A stretch of 47,153 nucleotides of DNA from an uncultured Lachnospiraceae bacterium. Its GTDB lineage: Bacteria; Bacillota; Clostridia; Lachnospirales; Lachnospiraceae. The notes under the pieces are model-generated. The model was not told the origin of the DNA, did no database searches, and saw only the letters and a program-made list of their open reading frames with translations. Each line of letters starts with the position of its first letter. Within the stretch, counting starts at the first letter, position 1. Positions 8,280-16,999 of the stretch are shown piece after piece. A program made the position numbers and the translations under genes. The stretch covers positions 4,195-51,347 of the forward strand of contig CAJTQO010000025.1 of NCBI GenBank assembly GCA_910578405.1, read 5' to 3'.

Positions 8280-9131
8280 ATGCGTGAACAGATGAAAGTG
8301 AAGGTGGAGGAACCGCAGTATGCAGTAACGACAGGAGTGGCCTTTGCACAGGTGGATGCTTGGTTTGGGCATACGAGAAGGGATTTGAAAATGGATATCA
8401 TTTATCCGGAAGACCAGGGGAAACTCTATCCATGTATTTTGTGGATTTGCGGAGGGGCATGGGTGCAGATGGACAAATCGGCGCACTTAGCTTACCTGGC
8501 GGAGTTAGCCCGAAACGGGTTTGTGGTGGCAAGCGCCCAATACCGCACCAGCAATGAAGGGTTGTTTCCGGCGCAGTTAGAAGATATCAAAGCCGCTATA
8601 CGGTATTTGCGGGCTCACAGCAAGCGTTTCCGGATTGATGAGGAACATTTTGGCGTAATGGGGGAATCAGCCGGAGGACACCTGACGGCTTTGGCGGCGC
8701 TGGTGGATGATCCTATCTATGACGTGGGGGCTTATACGGAATATTCCAGCAAAGTACAGGCTGCCTGCCCTTGGTATCCGCCTGCGGATGTTTCCTGCTT
8801 CCCTTATGACTCGCCGATGGATGCGGCAACTTCACCGGAATCTTTGATGCTTGGGAAAAATGTAATGCTGCACAAGGAAGAGGCGCTGAAAGCCTGTCCG
8901 GTTACATATGTGTCCAAAGACGCTCCTCCGTTTATGATACTGCATGGCACGAATGACCATGTGGTGCCTTTTACACAAGGGGAAATGCTGCATGACAAAT
9001 TGGAAGAAGCCGGGTGCGAGGTGAGGCTGGTGGCTATAGAAGGGGCAGACCATGCGGATTTGCACTTCTTCCAAAGGGAGGTTTGGCAGCGTATTGCCGC
9101 TTTCTTTCATGAAAAATTGGAGAATGCATAA
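8280..9131 (+). CDS. Alpha/beta hydrolase (BD-FAE-like esterase)
   Basis: A 283-residue cytoplasmic alpha/beta hydrolase. The oxyanion block appears as LWICGGAWVQMDKSAHLAYLAELARNGFVV, which is the HGG-type motif with Cys instead of His. The nucleophile elbow GESAGGHLTALAALVDD, the acid segment ILHGTNDHVVPFTQGEML and the histidine segment GADHADLHFF complete the triad. Closest known relatives by eye are the BD-FAE / xylan esterase group that removes acetyl or feruloyl esters from plant polysaccharide fragments. No signal peptide is present, so it would act on imported oligosaccharides. It stands alone, with a strong terminator downstream (9199-9241). Confidence 0.85.
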   Translation: MREQMKVKVEEPQYAVTTGVAFAQVDAWFGHTRRDLKMDIIYPEDQGKLYPCILWICGGAWVQMDKSAHLAYLAELARNGFVVASAQYRTSNEGLFPAQLEDIKAAIRYLRAHSKRFRIDEEHFGVMGESAGGHLTALAALVDDPIYDVGAYTEYSSKVQAACPWYPPADVSCFPYDSPMDAATSPESLMLGKNVMLHKEEALKACPVTYVSKDAPPFMILHGTNDHVVPFTQGEMLHDKLEEAGCEVRLVAIEGADHADLHFFQREVWQRIAAFFHEKLENA

Positions 9132-9501
9132 GCATTGGCGCAAAGCGCTTGCGCAAGTTCCAATATGCGTCTAAATGGCGCGGTTTCCTATACGGTAAAA
9201 ATGCAAAGCCTTTGATAAGTGAACAGGCTTTGCATTTTTTTGCAGCCTTGAAATCTTTCAACAAATCTTTTCCAATAACCTTGTATTTGCTCATGAATCT
9301 GACAGGGAATGCATATTTTCACTGATAAGTGACGAAAAAACGAAAATATTTTAATAAAAAGTTAAAAGATATTTTAAGCATTAAATCAGTGTATAGTGTA
9401 CCACATTATAAAATTAAAGTCTAGATTTTTTTTGATTTTCCTATAAAATAAATACAGTAGCGCAGGATAAGGACAACAGTATGGAAAGGGAGGGCCAGGA
9501 T
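9132..9501 (+). other. Intergenic region with terminator and AT-rich promoter zone
   Basis: The first 110 bases carry a small GC-rich hairpin just after the esterase stop (GCGCAA / TTGCGC near 9147-9163) and then a strong terminator (9199-9241). From 9300 to 9475 the sequence is very AT-rich and probably holds the promoter of the helicase gene, but I could not align a convincing -35/-10 pair. TTGATT at 9432 with TACAGT 15 bases later is poor. Confidence 0.45.
9199..9241 (+). terminator. Intrinsic terminator after the esterase
   Basis: AAATGCAAAGCCT (9199-9211) is the exact reverse complement of AGGCTTTGCATTT (9225-9237), with a 13-base loop and an eight-T run. The upstream A-run could also serve minus-strand transcription. 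Confidence 0.85.
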
Positions 9502-12500
9502 ATGGGAACGGAACAAGGAAAGAAAGCATGGGGGACATCCAGGCAGGCAGAGGAGAAGTACCTACAGGAAACTCTTGCGGTAGTGCGTGACAATGTGGAA
9601 AGCTACGGGCAGGAGGTTGCCCGGATGCAAGGGGATATTGATGAGATGCTGGCGCATTACCATGACAATGATACGGAAGTCCTTACCATTTTGAACAATA
9701 CAGTGACCCTGCACACGCATATGAAACGGGCGCTGGAGCGGAATGAAAAGGCGCAGGATAAGCCATATTTTGGCAGAATTGTTTTCCATGACGAGACATT
9801 GGACAAGGAGGAATCCCTTTATATCGGCAGAGGAGGGATATCCAGGGATACGACGCACTGGATGGTGGTGGACTGGCGGGCGCCGGTGGCGAATGCCTAT
9901 TATGAAAATAGCTTGGGGAAATGCAGTTATACGGCTCCGGGCGGCGTGGAAATGAAAATAGATTTGGGACTGAAGCGGACGTATGAAATCGAGGGTGGGA
10001 AGCTTGTGGATTTCTTCGACAGTGAGGTGGTGGCCAATGATGATTTACTGACGAAATATCTGGCAAAGAACAAGCAGGCGGTGCTGGGGGAAATCGTAGC
10101 GACCATCCAAAAGGAGCAGAACGAGATTATCCGAAAATCTCCTTACCACAATACCATTGTACAAGGGGTGGCAGGTTCCGGCAAGACTACGGTAGCTATG
10201 CACCGGATTTCCTATATCCTTTACAATTATAAGGAACAGTTCAGGCCGGATGATTTTTACATTGTGGGGAGCAACCGGATTTTGCTAAATTACATTACCG
10301 GGGTTTTGCCGGACTTAGATGTGTACGGCGTACGGCAAATGACGCTGGAACAGTTGTTTATACGGCTGCTGTATGAGGACTGGGAGGAAAATAAATTCCG
10401 CATCCGGAGTACGGAAAAGGATGGGGGGAAAGGCAGCATAAAGGGGAAAACAGAATGGTTTTTGGATTTGGAAGAATACTGCCGCAGGCTGGAATGGGAG
10501 GTTATCCCAAGGGAAACGGTTTTTTTAAACCGGAGACAGTTTGTGGAAGGGTTCCGGGACGGGAAGACAGGCGTATTTGATAAAACCGGTGGGAAGCCGG
10601 CGAGGCCGGAGGATTTGGTGCGCCTGGCAGAGCAGGAGGCGGTGGAAAATTATATCCGGCAGAATCCGTTGACGTCTGTCCAGAATAAAATAGATATGCT
10701 GAACGAACGTCTGAAAAATAAGGTAGAGGAAGAGTTTTTAGGAAAGGGCATATCCTATACGGAAGCGGAACGGAAGGCGATACGGAAGGCTTACCGGGGA
10801 AGATATGGGGGAAGGATATGGAAGCGTTCCATTTATGAAATGTATCAGGAATTCCTGACAGAACAGGCGGCCAGGGGATATGGGGTGGATGTCCGGGAAG
10901 GAGAATATGATGTGTATGACCTGGCAGCGTTGGCTTACTTGTATAAAAGGGTGAAGGAGAAGGAAACCATCCGGGAGGCGCATCATGTGGTGATTGACGA
11001 AGCCCAGGATTTTGGCATGATGGCATATCGGGCGCTGCATTTTTGCATCCGGGGTTGTACGTACACTATTATGGGGGATGTTTCCCAAAACATTCATTTT
11101 GGTTATGGGCTGAATGATTGGGAGGAATTAAAGGGGCTGCTTTTGACGGACAGGATGGACAGCTTTGGAATATTAAAGAAAAGTTATCGTAATACAGTAG
11201 AAATTTCGGAATTTGCCACCAATATCCTACACCATGGGCAGTTTTCCACTTACCCGGTGGAACCAATCATCCGGCATGGGAATCCAGTGCAGGTGCGGCA
11301 GACGACAGACCTGCGCCGGATGTTTTGGGAGGCGGCGCAGGTTTGCCGGGAATGGCAGGCAAAAGGGCTGGATACCATTGCTATCGTGTGCCGTGACAGG
11401 GAAGGCGCGGCTGCAGTGTCCAGGGAACTGGCAGGGTATGTGGAACTGATGGAAAGCGATTTGGAAAAGGCAGAGTTTGGGAATGGGATTTTGGTGCTTC
11501 CGGTGGAATATACGAAAGGGCTGGAGTTTGACGCAGTCCTGATTTTTAACCCTGTGAGAGAGGCGTATCCGGTGGATGACGGCCATGCGAAGCTGCTGTA
11601 CGTGGCGGCAACCAGGGCTTTGCATGAACTATGTGTGCTGCATATGGGCAATCTAACCGGATTAATTGCCGACCCGGTCCCGGAAAATGCCCGGGACGGG
11701 GATAGAAAAGATGTGTCTGAAAAGAGAACCGCTCTGGAAGAAAAAAAGCCGTTTAACAGAAAAAAGGCGGAGACGGAAGGCCGGAAGCCAAGGGCGGACG
11801 TCAGGGCGGAAACAGACAAAACCGAGAGACCGGGAACCGGGTTGGATGCCAAAAAGGGCGATAGGGTGCAGACGGGAGACAGGGCCAAGCCAAACATCCG
11901 GCCGGATGCCGCTCGGTCAGAAAGCCTGGGGAACAGGCCGGAAACAGGCAATGCGGGAAAAGCAGGCGATAGTCAATCGTCCTTGCGTATTAAGAGGCCC
12001 GCGGCCAAACTGGCGGCAGGAAGTAAGGATATGGCGGCAGGACGAATGTCGCCGGGAGCCAAACGAGTTACGGCGAAAATAAGAAGGGACGGGGAGGGTT
12101 ATGGTTTTGGCGATTTGCCCACAACGGAAAAACTGCGTCCGGCAGGCCATGCAAAAACAGATCAGGCAATACGGTGGTGCGCCAGGCAGGAGGATGGATT
12201 ATATTTGCAGAGTCGTTACGGAACTTTGCGTTTAAGCCCGGTGGACAGCGCGATAGTGCGGGTGACTTTTTCCAGGGGAGGAAAGCTTGCGCAGGGAGCG
12301 CATCCCCAGATTGCCATTCGCCAGGCCAGCCAGGCATGGATGTATAAGGAATCCGCCAAAATGGTGGAACTGCGGATGGATGAGCTTTGCCTGCAGGTGG
12401 AGAAAGCCAGCGGGAGTATCCGTTATATGACCAGGGACAGGAAACTGCTGTTGGCGGAACGGGGCAAAGAGAGCAGGCAGTTGGAAACCGGGACGGGAGG

Positions 12501-12834
12501 CAGATGGGGGGAATGGCTGTATTTGGAATGGCCAAAAGGGGAGATCATATACGGGTTTGGCGCCGGGAACCGGGGCGGCATGGGGCTGCGCGGCACAGCC
12601 AGGTATATTTCCATGGGGAAAGGCGAAGCGGGGCTTCTCCCGTTCCTTGTTTCGGAAAAAGGGTATGGGATAGCGTTAGCGACGGACGGGGATGCATTTA
12701 GCTGTGATATTCCTGTCTACGGCTCTTATCTTTATATGGAAGGGGAAGGGCAGATGGATTATTATTTTATAGGAGGGGAAGGGGTAAAAGGGGTTTTGGA
12801 AGGGTATATGCTTTTATGCGCTTCGGAAAGGTAG
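9502..12834 (+). CDS. HelD-like UvrD/Rep-family helicase fused to a GH31-type N-terminal domain
   Basis: About 1110 residues, much longer than the usual 700-780 of HelD. From the start chosen (ATG 9502, GGGAGGG seven bases upstream; an ATG at 9481 lacks a good site), the first ~725 residues form the HelD layout. This has an N-terminal coiled coil, then Walker A GVAGSGKTTVAMHR, VIDEAQDFGMMAYRAL (motif II), KSYRNTVEISEFA, EYTKGLEFDAVLIFNP and LLYVAATRALHEL. Such proteins use ATP to strip RNA polymerase from DNA. A charged, low-complexity linker of ~140 residues follows. The last ~240 residues (DGLYLQSRYGTLRLSP, IVRVTFSRG, GEIIYGFGAGNRGG, LPFLVSEKGYGIAL, MDYYFIGGEGVKGVLEGY) read like the beta-sandwich N-domain of GH31 alpha-glycosidases. 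The gene stops where the catalytic barrel would begin, so the domain cannot hydrolyse sugar by itself; it may bind one. That role is inference. Confidence 0.85.
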   Translation: MGTEQGKKAWGTSRQAEEKYLQETLAVVRDNVESYGQEVARMQGDIDEMLAHYHDNDTEVLTILNNTVTLHTHMKRALERNEKAQDKPYFGRIVFHDETLDKEESLYIGRGGISRDTTHWMVVDWRAPVANAYYENSLGKCSYTAPGGVEMKIDLGLKRTYEIEGGKLVDFFDSEVVANDDLLTKYLAKNKQAVLGEIVATIQKEQNEIIRKSPYHNTIVQGVAGSGKTTVAMHRISYILYNYKEQFRPDDFYIVGSNRILLNYITGVLPDLDVYGVRQMTLEQLFIRLLYEDWEENKFRIRSTEKDGGKGSIKGKTEWFLDLEEYCRRLEWEVIPRETVFLNRRQFVEGFRDGKTGVFDKTGGKPARPEDLVRLAEQEAVENYIRQNPLTSVQNKIDMLNERLKNKVEEEFLGKGISYTEAERKAIRKAYRGRYGGRIWKRSIYEMYQEFLTEQAARGYGVDVREGEYDVYDLAALAYLYKRVKEKETIREAHHVVIDEAQDFGMMAYRALHFCIRGCTYTIMGDVSQNIHFGYGLNDWEELKGLLLTDRMDSFGILKKSYRNTVEISEFATNILHHGQFSTYPVEPIIRHGNPVQVRQTTDLRRMFWEAAQVCREWQAKGLDTIAIVCRDREGAAAVSRELAGYVELMESDLEKAEFGNGILVLPVEYTKGLEFDAVLIFNPVREAYPVDDGHAKLLYVAATRALHELCVLHMGNLTGLIADPVPENARDGDRKDVSEKRTALEEKKPFNRKKAETEGRKPRADVRAETDKTERPGTGLDAKKGDRVQTGDRAKPNIRPDAARSESLGNRPETGNAGKAGDSQSSLRIKRPAAKLAAGSKDMAAGRMSPGAKRVTAKIRRDGEGYGFGDLPTTEKLRPAGHAKTDQAIRWCARQEDGLYLQSRYGTLRLSPVDSAIVRVTFSRGGKLAQGAHPQIAIRQASQAWMYKESAKMVELRMDELCLQVEKASGSIRYMTRDRKLLLAERGKESRQLETGTGGRWGEWLYLEWPKGEIIYGFGAGNRGGMGLRGTARYISMGKGEAGLLPFLVSEKGYGIALATDGDAFSCDIPVYGSYLYMEGEGQMDYYFIGGEGVKGVLEGYMLLCASER

Positions 12835-12850
12835 TTATGACGCCACAAAG

Positions 12851-12899
12851 CAACGCCCTATCTGGTCAGAATTTTGGGTTCCGGCCGGATGGGGCGTTG
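12851..12899 (+). terminator. Hairpin between convergent genes
   Basis: CAACGCCCTATCTGG (12851-12865) pairs with CCGGATGGGGCGTTG (12885-12899), 15 pairs including two T-G wobbles. It lies between the convergent helicase and lipoprotein genes. There is no clean T-run on either side, so it may end transcription weakly from both directions. Confidence 0.55.
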
Positions 12900-12930
12900 T
12901 ATAAATAAGGGTATCTTCTGGCAGGTTTTG

Positions 12931-13731
12931 TTAATCGTCTATTCCGAAAGTGTATTCCAATCTATCTTCTGCATCATCCAGCTTATCTTCCAGCCGTTCC
13001 AGTTCCCGTTCCAGCTTTTTGTAGTCATCCCGGGTCAGGGAGCCGTTATGGTAAAGGTATTCCAGCTCGTCTTCATGCCGGTCCAGGCAGTCGTCAATTT
13101 GTTTTTCTTCCTGTTTCAGGACAAAAAATTGCTCCATGTTTTCGGAGGACGTTCCGCTGGCGGTTGCGCTTTGGGATTTGACGGCAAAGGCGTCAACCAT
13201 AGCGCTCAGTTCTTCCATAGTATAGGTTGTGGCAAGATTTTGCGCGGCTGTGCCAGCGGCCATGTCGTCTGCCGCAGCGTTGTCTGGATTTTGCGCCGTG
13301 TCGTCTGCCGCAGCGTTGTTTGGATTTTGCGCCGTGTCGTCTGCCGCAGCGTTGTTTGGATTTTGCGCCGTGTTGTCTTCTGCAGTTCCGTTCGGACTTT
13401 GCGCCATGTCGTCTGCCCGGGTTTTGGTTTGGTTCTGCGCCATGTCATTGACGGCAGCTTCGTCTGGGCTTTGTAAAGCAGCGTCTGCCGCAGCGCCAGT
13501 GGGAGGTTGGACTATGGCGCTCGTTACAGAATCGTCTTGGTTTTGTGTGGCAGCGTCTGCCTGGCTATTAGTTGCCTGGGCATTTTGCTGCTCCAGTGTG
13601 GATACTTGCTGCTCCAGGCGGGCAATCTGTTCCTTTAAGGCTTCCGTTTCTGCCCGGTCGGATGCGGATTGGCATCCGGTTAGCAGGAAAACGGCAGTGA
13701 TTCCAAGTGCAAATAGATTTTTCTTTTTCAT
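12931..13731 (-). CDS. Repeat-containing coiled-coil lipoprotein
   Basis: A 266-residue lipoprotein: MKKKNLFALGITAVFLLTGC carries a lipobox ending at Cys20. Residues 24-50 (AETEALKEQIARLEQQVSTLEQQN) form a leucine-heptad coiled coil. Residues 84-155 are six tandem 12-residue units related to DTAQNPNNAAAD, the last three almost identical. The C-terminal third is a long charged helix (DRHEDELEYLYHNGSLTRDDYKKLERELERLEDKLDDAEDRLEY). It resembles surface or cell-wall linker proteins; the family is not recognised. It starts 41 bases downstream of pepF on the same strand, after AAAGGAGGATGCT, so the two are probably cotranscribed. Confidence 0.7.
   Translation of the reverse strand: MKKKNLFALGITAVFLLTGCQSASDRAETEALKEQIARLEQQVSTLEQQNAQATNSQADAATQNQDDSVTSAIVQPPTGAAADAALQSPDEAAVNDMAQNQTKTRADDMAQSPNGTAEDNTAQNPNNAAADDTAQNPNNAAADDTAQNPDNAAADDMAAGTAAQNLATTYTMEELSAMVDAFAVKSQSATASGTSSENMEQFFVLKQEEKQIDDCLDRHEDELEYLYHNGSLTRDDYKKLERELERLEDKLDDAEDRLEYTFGIDD
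13267..13482 (-). repeat. 36-bp coding tandem repeat
   Basis: Six units of 36 bp encode DTAQNPNNAAAD-like 12-mers inside the lipoprotein. The copies at 13267-13374 are nearly identical at DNA level and the others are degenerate. All units keep the frame. Near-identical units are prone to slippage, so copy number may vary between strains. Confidence 0.8.
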
Positions 13732-13772
13732 AATAGCATCCTCCTTTCATGCAGCGTCTTTCCTTATATGGA

Positions 13773-15575
13773 TTAGCGCCCAAGTTCCTCTGTCAGCTTC
13801 CCGATTTCATCAATGAGTTCCCCAATATAGGCGATGGCGTTTAAAAGAGGGGCGTCGGTCGTGATGTCGATTCCCGCCAGCTTTGCCAGTTCTGCCGGCT
13901 CCAGGGTGCTGCCTGCCGCCAGGACTTTTTTCCAATCGGCTACTGCCTTTTCCCCTTCCTGCTCAATTCGTTTACATGCCTGGGTGGCGATAGTAAGTCC
14001 TGCGCTGTAAGTGTAGGAATACAGCCCCATGTAATAGTGTGGCTGGCGCATCCAGGTCAGGGCGGCGTCATCGGATATTTCCACCTCATCGCCCCAGAAT
14101 TTTTGCAGGGTTTCCTTCATAATCCGGGACAGGGATTGGGCATTGACGCTGCCTCCCCCGTCCACAATCCGGTAAACTTCCCGTTGGTATGCGGCTTCTA
14201 ACAGATGGGTGACAAAATTATGGTAGTAAGTGTTGCCGACCATACAGGACAGCACCCAGCGGCGGAATCTTGGGTCAGGGTTCGTTTTTAACAGGTAATG
14301 CGCCATTAACAGTTCATTCATGGTTGAAGGAGCTTCCACAAAATAAATGGAAATGTCCACATCATAAAGGGACTGGCTGCTGTTGCAGGCTTTGAAGTGT
14401 CCGGCATGGCCCAGTTCGTGGGCCAGTGTGAAAACATCCGACATGCGGTCATTCCAGGAAAGCAGGATAAAGGAGTTTTTCCCATAAGGGCTGGCGCAGA
14501 ATCCGCCGGTGGATTTCCCTTGGTTTTGCGCGAAATCCACCCAACGGCTGCGGTAAGCTTCCTTTACCATATCCACATAGTCCGCGCCTAAAACGGCGAG
14601 CCCCTTTTCAATATATTCCCGGGACTGTTCTATGGTGACTTTCGGGTCGTATTCCGGGTCAACGGCAATTTTCAAATCGGCAAAGGTCATATGCTCCAGG
14701 TTATGGATTTGCTTTAGCAGCCGGGCGTATTTGCGCATATGGGGGGAGAGCTTTTCCATAATCAGATCAATCTGGCGGTGGTACATTTCCAGAGTCACTT
14801 TTTGCGGGAAAAGGAGGCTTTCCAATACCGAATCAAAATGCCGCAGGGTTGCCAGGGTTTTCTCTGTCTGTACCTGTGTATTGTAGGCAGCGGCAGTCAC
14901 ATTTTCATAGGCGCGGATTTTGGCGGAAAATGCGGCAAAAGCGCTGCGGCGTACGGCAGTGTCCTTTTCGTATTCATAATTGTCCTCAAACAGAGAGTAG
15001 CCAAGGGGATATTCTTTGCCATCCACAGTAAACGGAGGGAATTTCATATCGGCGAGTTTTGCCATGTTATAAATCTGGTAAGGAGACCGGATGGTCTGGA
15101 TTAGCGCGGCTATGGCGCGTTCCGTGTCCGGATGGAGCTGGTGGGGCTTGCCCCGCAGGACATCCTGCAGATAATGTTTATTTTCAGTGGCGGCGTTAAT
15201 GGCTTCTTTAAGGACCGCATCCTCTTGGGCGGCAATTTCGGTGTCCACAAAGCTGATTTGGCTCATAACTTGCGCTGCCAGACGGGAAAATTCTTCGTTC
15301 AATTCCTGGTTATGGGTATTGTAATAATCTACGGAAACAGCCAGGTCACAGTAGCTCCCGGCCAGGGAAAGCAGGCGGTAGAGTTCCCGCAGGCTGTCCA
15401 GGCAGGCGCCGATGGCCTGCGGTGTGGATAATTTTCCCTGATAATCCTGCGCCAGACGGGTGGAGAGGGCTTCCAGTTTTTCCATATCTTTGCGCAGTTC
15501 TTCTTCGGATGCATAAAGGGAAGACAAATCCCAGGTCAGCTCGACAGGGATGTCTTTGCGTAGTTTCAATTCCAT
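13773..15575 (-). CDS. pepF: Oligoendopeptidase F (M3B metallopeptidase)
   Basis: A 600-residue cytoplasmic zinc peptidase of the M3B family, which cleaves peptides of roughly 7-17 residues. The zinc-binding motif HELGH lies at residues 386-390 in FTLAHELGHAGHFK, and VEAPSTMNE about 25 residues later supplies the third ligand. The N-terminus IPVELTWDLSSLYASEEELRKDMEKLE is characteristic of PepF. The length (~600) is standard. ATG 15575 is preceded by CAGGAGGAATCAC, and a sigma-A type promoter lies about 170 bases further upstream. The lipoprotein gene follows on the same strand. Confidence 0.95.
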   Translation of the reverse strand: MELKLRKDIPVELTWDLSSLYASEEELRKDMEKLEALSTRLAQDYQGKLSTPQAIGACLDSLRELYRLLSLAGSYCDLAVSVDYYNTHNQELNEEFSRLAAQVMSQISFVDTEIAAQEDAVLKEAINAATENKHYLQDVLRGKPHQLHPDTERAIAALIQTIRSPYQIYNMAKLADMKFPPFTVDGKEYPLGYSLFEDNYEYEKDTAVRRSAFAAFSAKIRAYENVTAAAYNTQVQTEKTLATLRHFDSVLESLLFPQKVTLEMYHRQIDLIMEKLSPHMRKYARLLKQIHNLEHMTFADLKIAVDPEYDPKVTIEQSREYIEKGLAVLGADYVDMVKEAYRSRWVDFAQNQGKSTGGFCASPYGKNSFILLSWNDRMSDVFTLAHELGHAGHFKACNSSQSLYDVDISIYFVEAPSTMNELLMAHYLLKTNPDPRFRRWVLSCMVGNTYYHNFVTHLLEAAYQREVYRIVDGGGSVNAQSLSRIMKETLQKFWGDEVEISDDAALTWMRQPHYYMGLYSYTYSAGLTIATQACKRIEQEGEKAVADWKKVLAAGSTLEPAELAKLAGIDITTDAPLLNAIAYIGELIDEIGKLTEELGR

Positions 15576-15745
15576 GTGATTCCTCCTGTTCTATGGTCGG
15601 TTTCAGAGCCGCATTTATTTCCCCAATGCCTTTATAGACGGAAGAAGTTTCTGCCATAGGGGCGTTTTGAAATCCTTCCTGGCAGTGATTGGAGGCGGGT
15701 GATTCCGGTGTTTTATGAAAATCATTTTGAAATAATGGTAAACTT

Positions 15746-15774
15746 ATTATAGCAGGGCAGATGTTTGTATTCAA
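15746..15774 (-). promoter_or_regulatory. Sigma-A promoter of pepF
   Basis: Read on the minus strand: TTGAAT (15774-15769), 17-base spacer, TATAAT (15751-15746). The spacing is optimal and the -10 is consensus. It lies about 170 bases upstream of the pepF start. Confidence 0.65.
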
Positions 15775-15822
15775 TCCATAAAACCACGGCAGGCATATTT
15801 TTTCTCCAGGCGTAAAATAAAA

Positions 15823-15852
15823 TGTGATTTCCGGATGCATCTGTGTTATACT
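15823..15852 (+). promoter_or_regulatory. Candidate promoter of the AEC permease gene
   Basis: TGTGAT (15823-15828) and TATACT (15847-15852) with an 18-base spacer. The -10 is good but the -35 is poor. It faces away from the pepF promoter about 50 bases away. Confidence 0.35.
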
Positions 15853-15938
15853 GGAAAAGAGGAACCGTGCAGCGTCGGCTTATCTGCGCATACATGGAAC
15901 CTGCAGAAAGAAAGGATGGAAAGAAGGAAGAAAATAAA

Positions 15939-16850
15939 ATGGCAATTTTAACCGTTTTTTTTCAAATGCTTGCGCTTCTGATTATGATTGGAGCGGGCTA
16001 TATGGTCACGAAGCTTGGGATGATGGACGAGCATACCAATAACCAGATGTCAAAGATGATTGTTAATGTGTTTAACCCTTTTCTTGTGTTCTCCAGCGCG
16101 GCTGGTTCCGTTGGGCTGGTTTCGCTAGATACGATAGGAGTGGTGGGACTGATTGCGGCTGGCATGTTTTTGGTTTTTATTTTGGCTGGAATAGCGCTGT
16201 CCCCGTTTTTTGACAAAGATGCGGGGCAGAGGAAAATTTTTCAGATGATGTTTGTATTTTCGAATCTGGGGTTTATCGGCATACCGGTAGTGTCCAGCAT
16301 TCTTGGACAGGAATATGTGGTGTATGTGACGGAGTTCTTGCTTATTTATACGATTGTTTTCTATACGTATGGCATAACGCTGATGAATGGGAAGTTTTCC
16401 CTGTCTTCCTTAAAGGAGATGGTCAATCCGGGAACCATCTGCAGCGTGATTGCTTTGTTGGTTATTATTTTTGAAATCCAGGTTCCTGATTTCATACAGA
16501 CAGCCACCACATATTTGGGAAACGTGACTTCCCCTATGGCATTGGTGGCGGTTGGCTTTACGCTGGCCCATTCTGATTTGAGAAAAATTTTCGGACAGGC
16601 CAGGCTCTATGTGTTTTCCGTCATTAAACTTCTGGTATTGCCTCTTTTGCTGCTGCCGCTTTTACGTCTGGTGACACAGGATGCGCAACTGCTTCCGGTT
16701 TGCATGGTGATGTTTGGTATGCCGATTGGCAATATGCCCCTGATTTTAGGCAACCAGAAGGGGATAGACGGAACAACCTGCAGCGCGGCAATTATTTTAA
16801 CGACGATATTATGTGTGTTTACCGTTCCGGTGCTGTTAGCGATTGTGTAA
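15939..16850 (+). CDS. AEC family transporter (auxin efflux carrier type)
   Basis: A 303-residue membrane protein with about ten helices. The chosen ATG 15939 (MAILTVFFQMLALLIMIGAGYMVTKLGMM) has AAGGAAG upstream and fits the family N-terminus; earlier in-frame starts would add a hydrophilic tail not typical of the family. The segments VNVFNPFLVFSS, FSNLGFIGIPVVSSILG and MFGMPIGNMPLILGNQKG are characteristic of AEC permeases, which export or import small organic acids such as malate. The exact substrate is unknown. It is followed by a bidirectional terminator. Confidence 0.9.
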   Translation: MAILTVFFQMLALLIMIGAGYMVTKLGMMDEHTNNQMSKMIVNVFNPFLVFSSAAGSVGLVSLDTIGVVGLIAAGMFLVFILAGIALSPFFDKDAGQRKIFQMMFVFSNLGFIGIPVVSSILGQEYVVYVTEFLLIYTIVFYTYGITLMNGKFSLSSLKEMVNPGTICSVIALLVIIFEIQVPDFIQTATTYLGNVTSPMALVAVGFTLAHSDLRKIFGQARLYVFSVIKLLVLPLLLLPLLRLVTQDAQLLPVCMVMFGMPIGNMPLILGNQKGIDGTTCSAAIILTTILCVFTVPVLLAIV

Positions 16851-16905
16851 GGGCAAAAAGGATAGACGAAAAAAGATAGATGATAAGATAGATGATAAAA
16901 GAGGG

Positions 16906-16957
16906 AAAAAACGCTCTGTCGGATGGCATTCCAAAACCATAGGACAGGGCGTTTTTT
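16906..16957 (+). terminator. Bidirectional intrinsic terminator
   Basis: AAAAAACGCTCTGTC (16906-16920) pairs with GACAGGGCGTTTTTT (16943-16957), with one wobble. The T-run terminates the AEC gene, and the complementary A-run provides a T-run for the convergent PHP gene on the minus strand. Confidence 0.85.
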
Positions 16958-16999
16958 ATATGCTTTAGGAAGCGGTTCCTTTATTGTGGATGCATATTT

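Noticed and set aside
9136..9165. Catabolite-response (cre) site in the GCGCAAAGCGCTTGCGC palindrome
   Set aside because: It lies just after a stop codon and upstream of a terminator, not at a promoter, and only partly fits the cre consensus.
13267..13482. CRISPR-like array
   Set aside because: The repeats are in frame, contiguous without spacers and encode a regular 12-residue unit of a lipoprotein.
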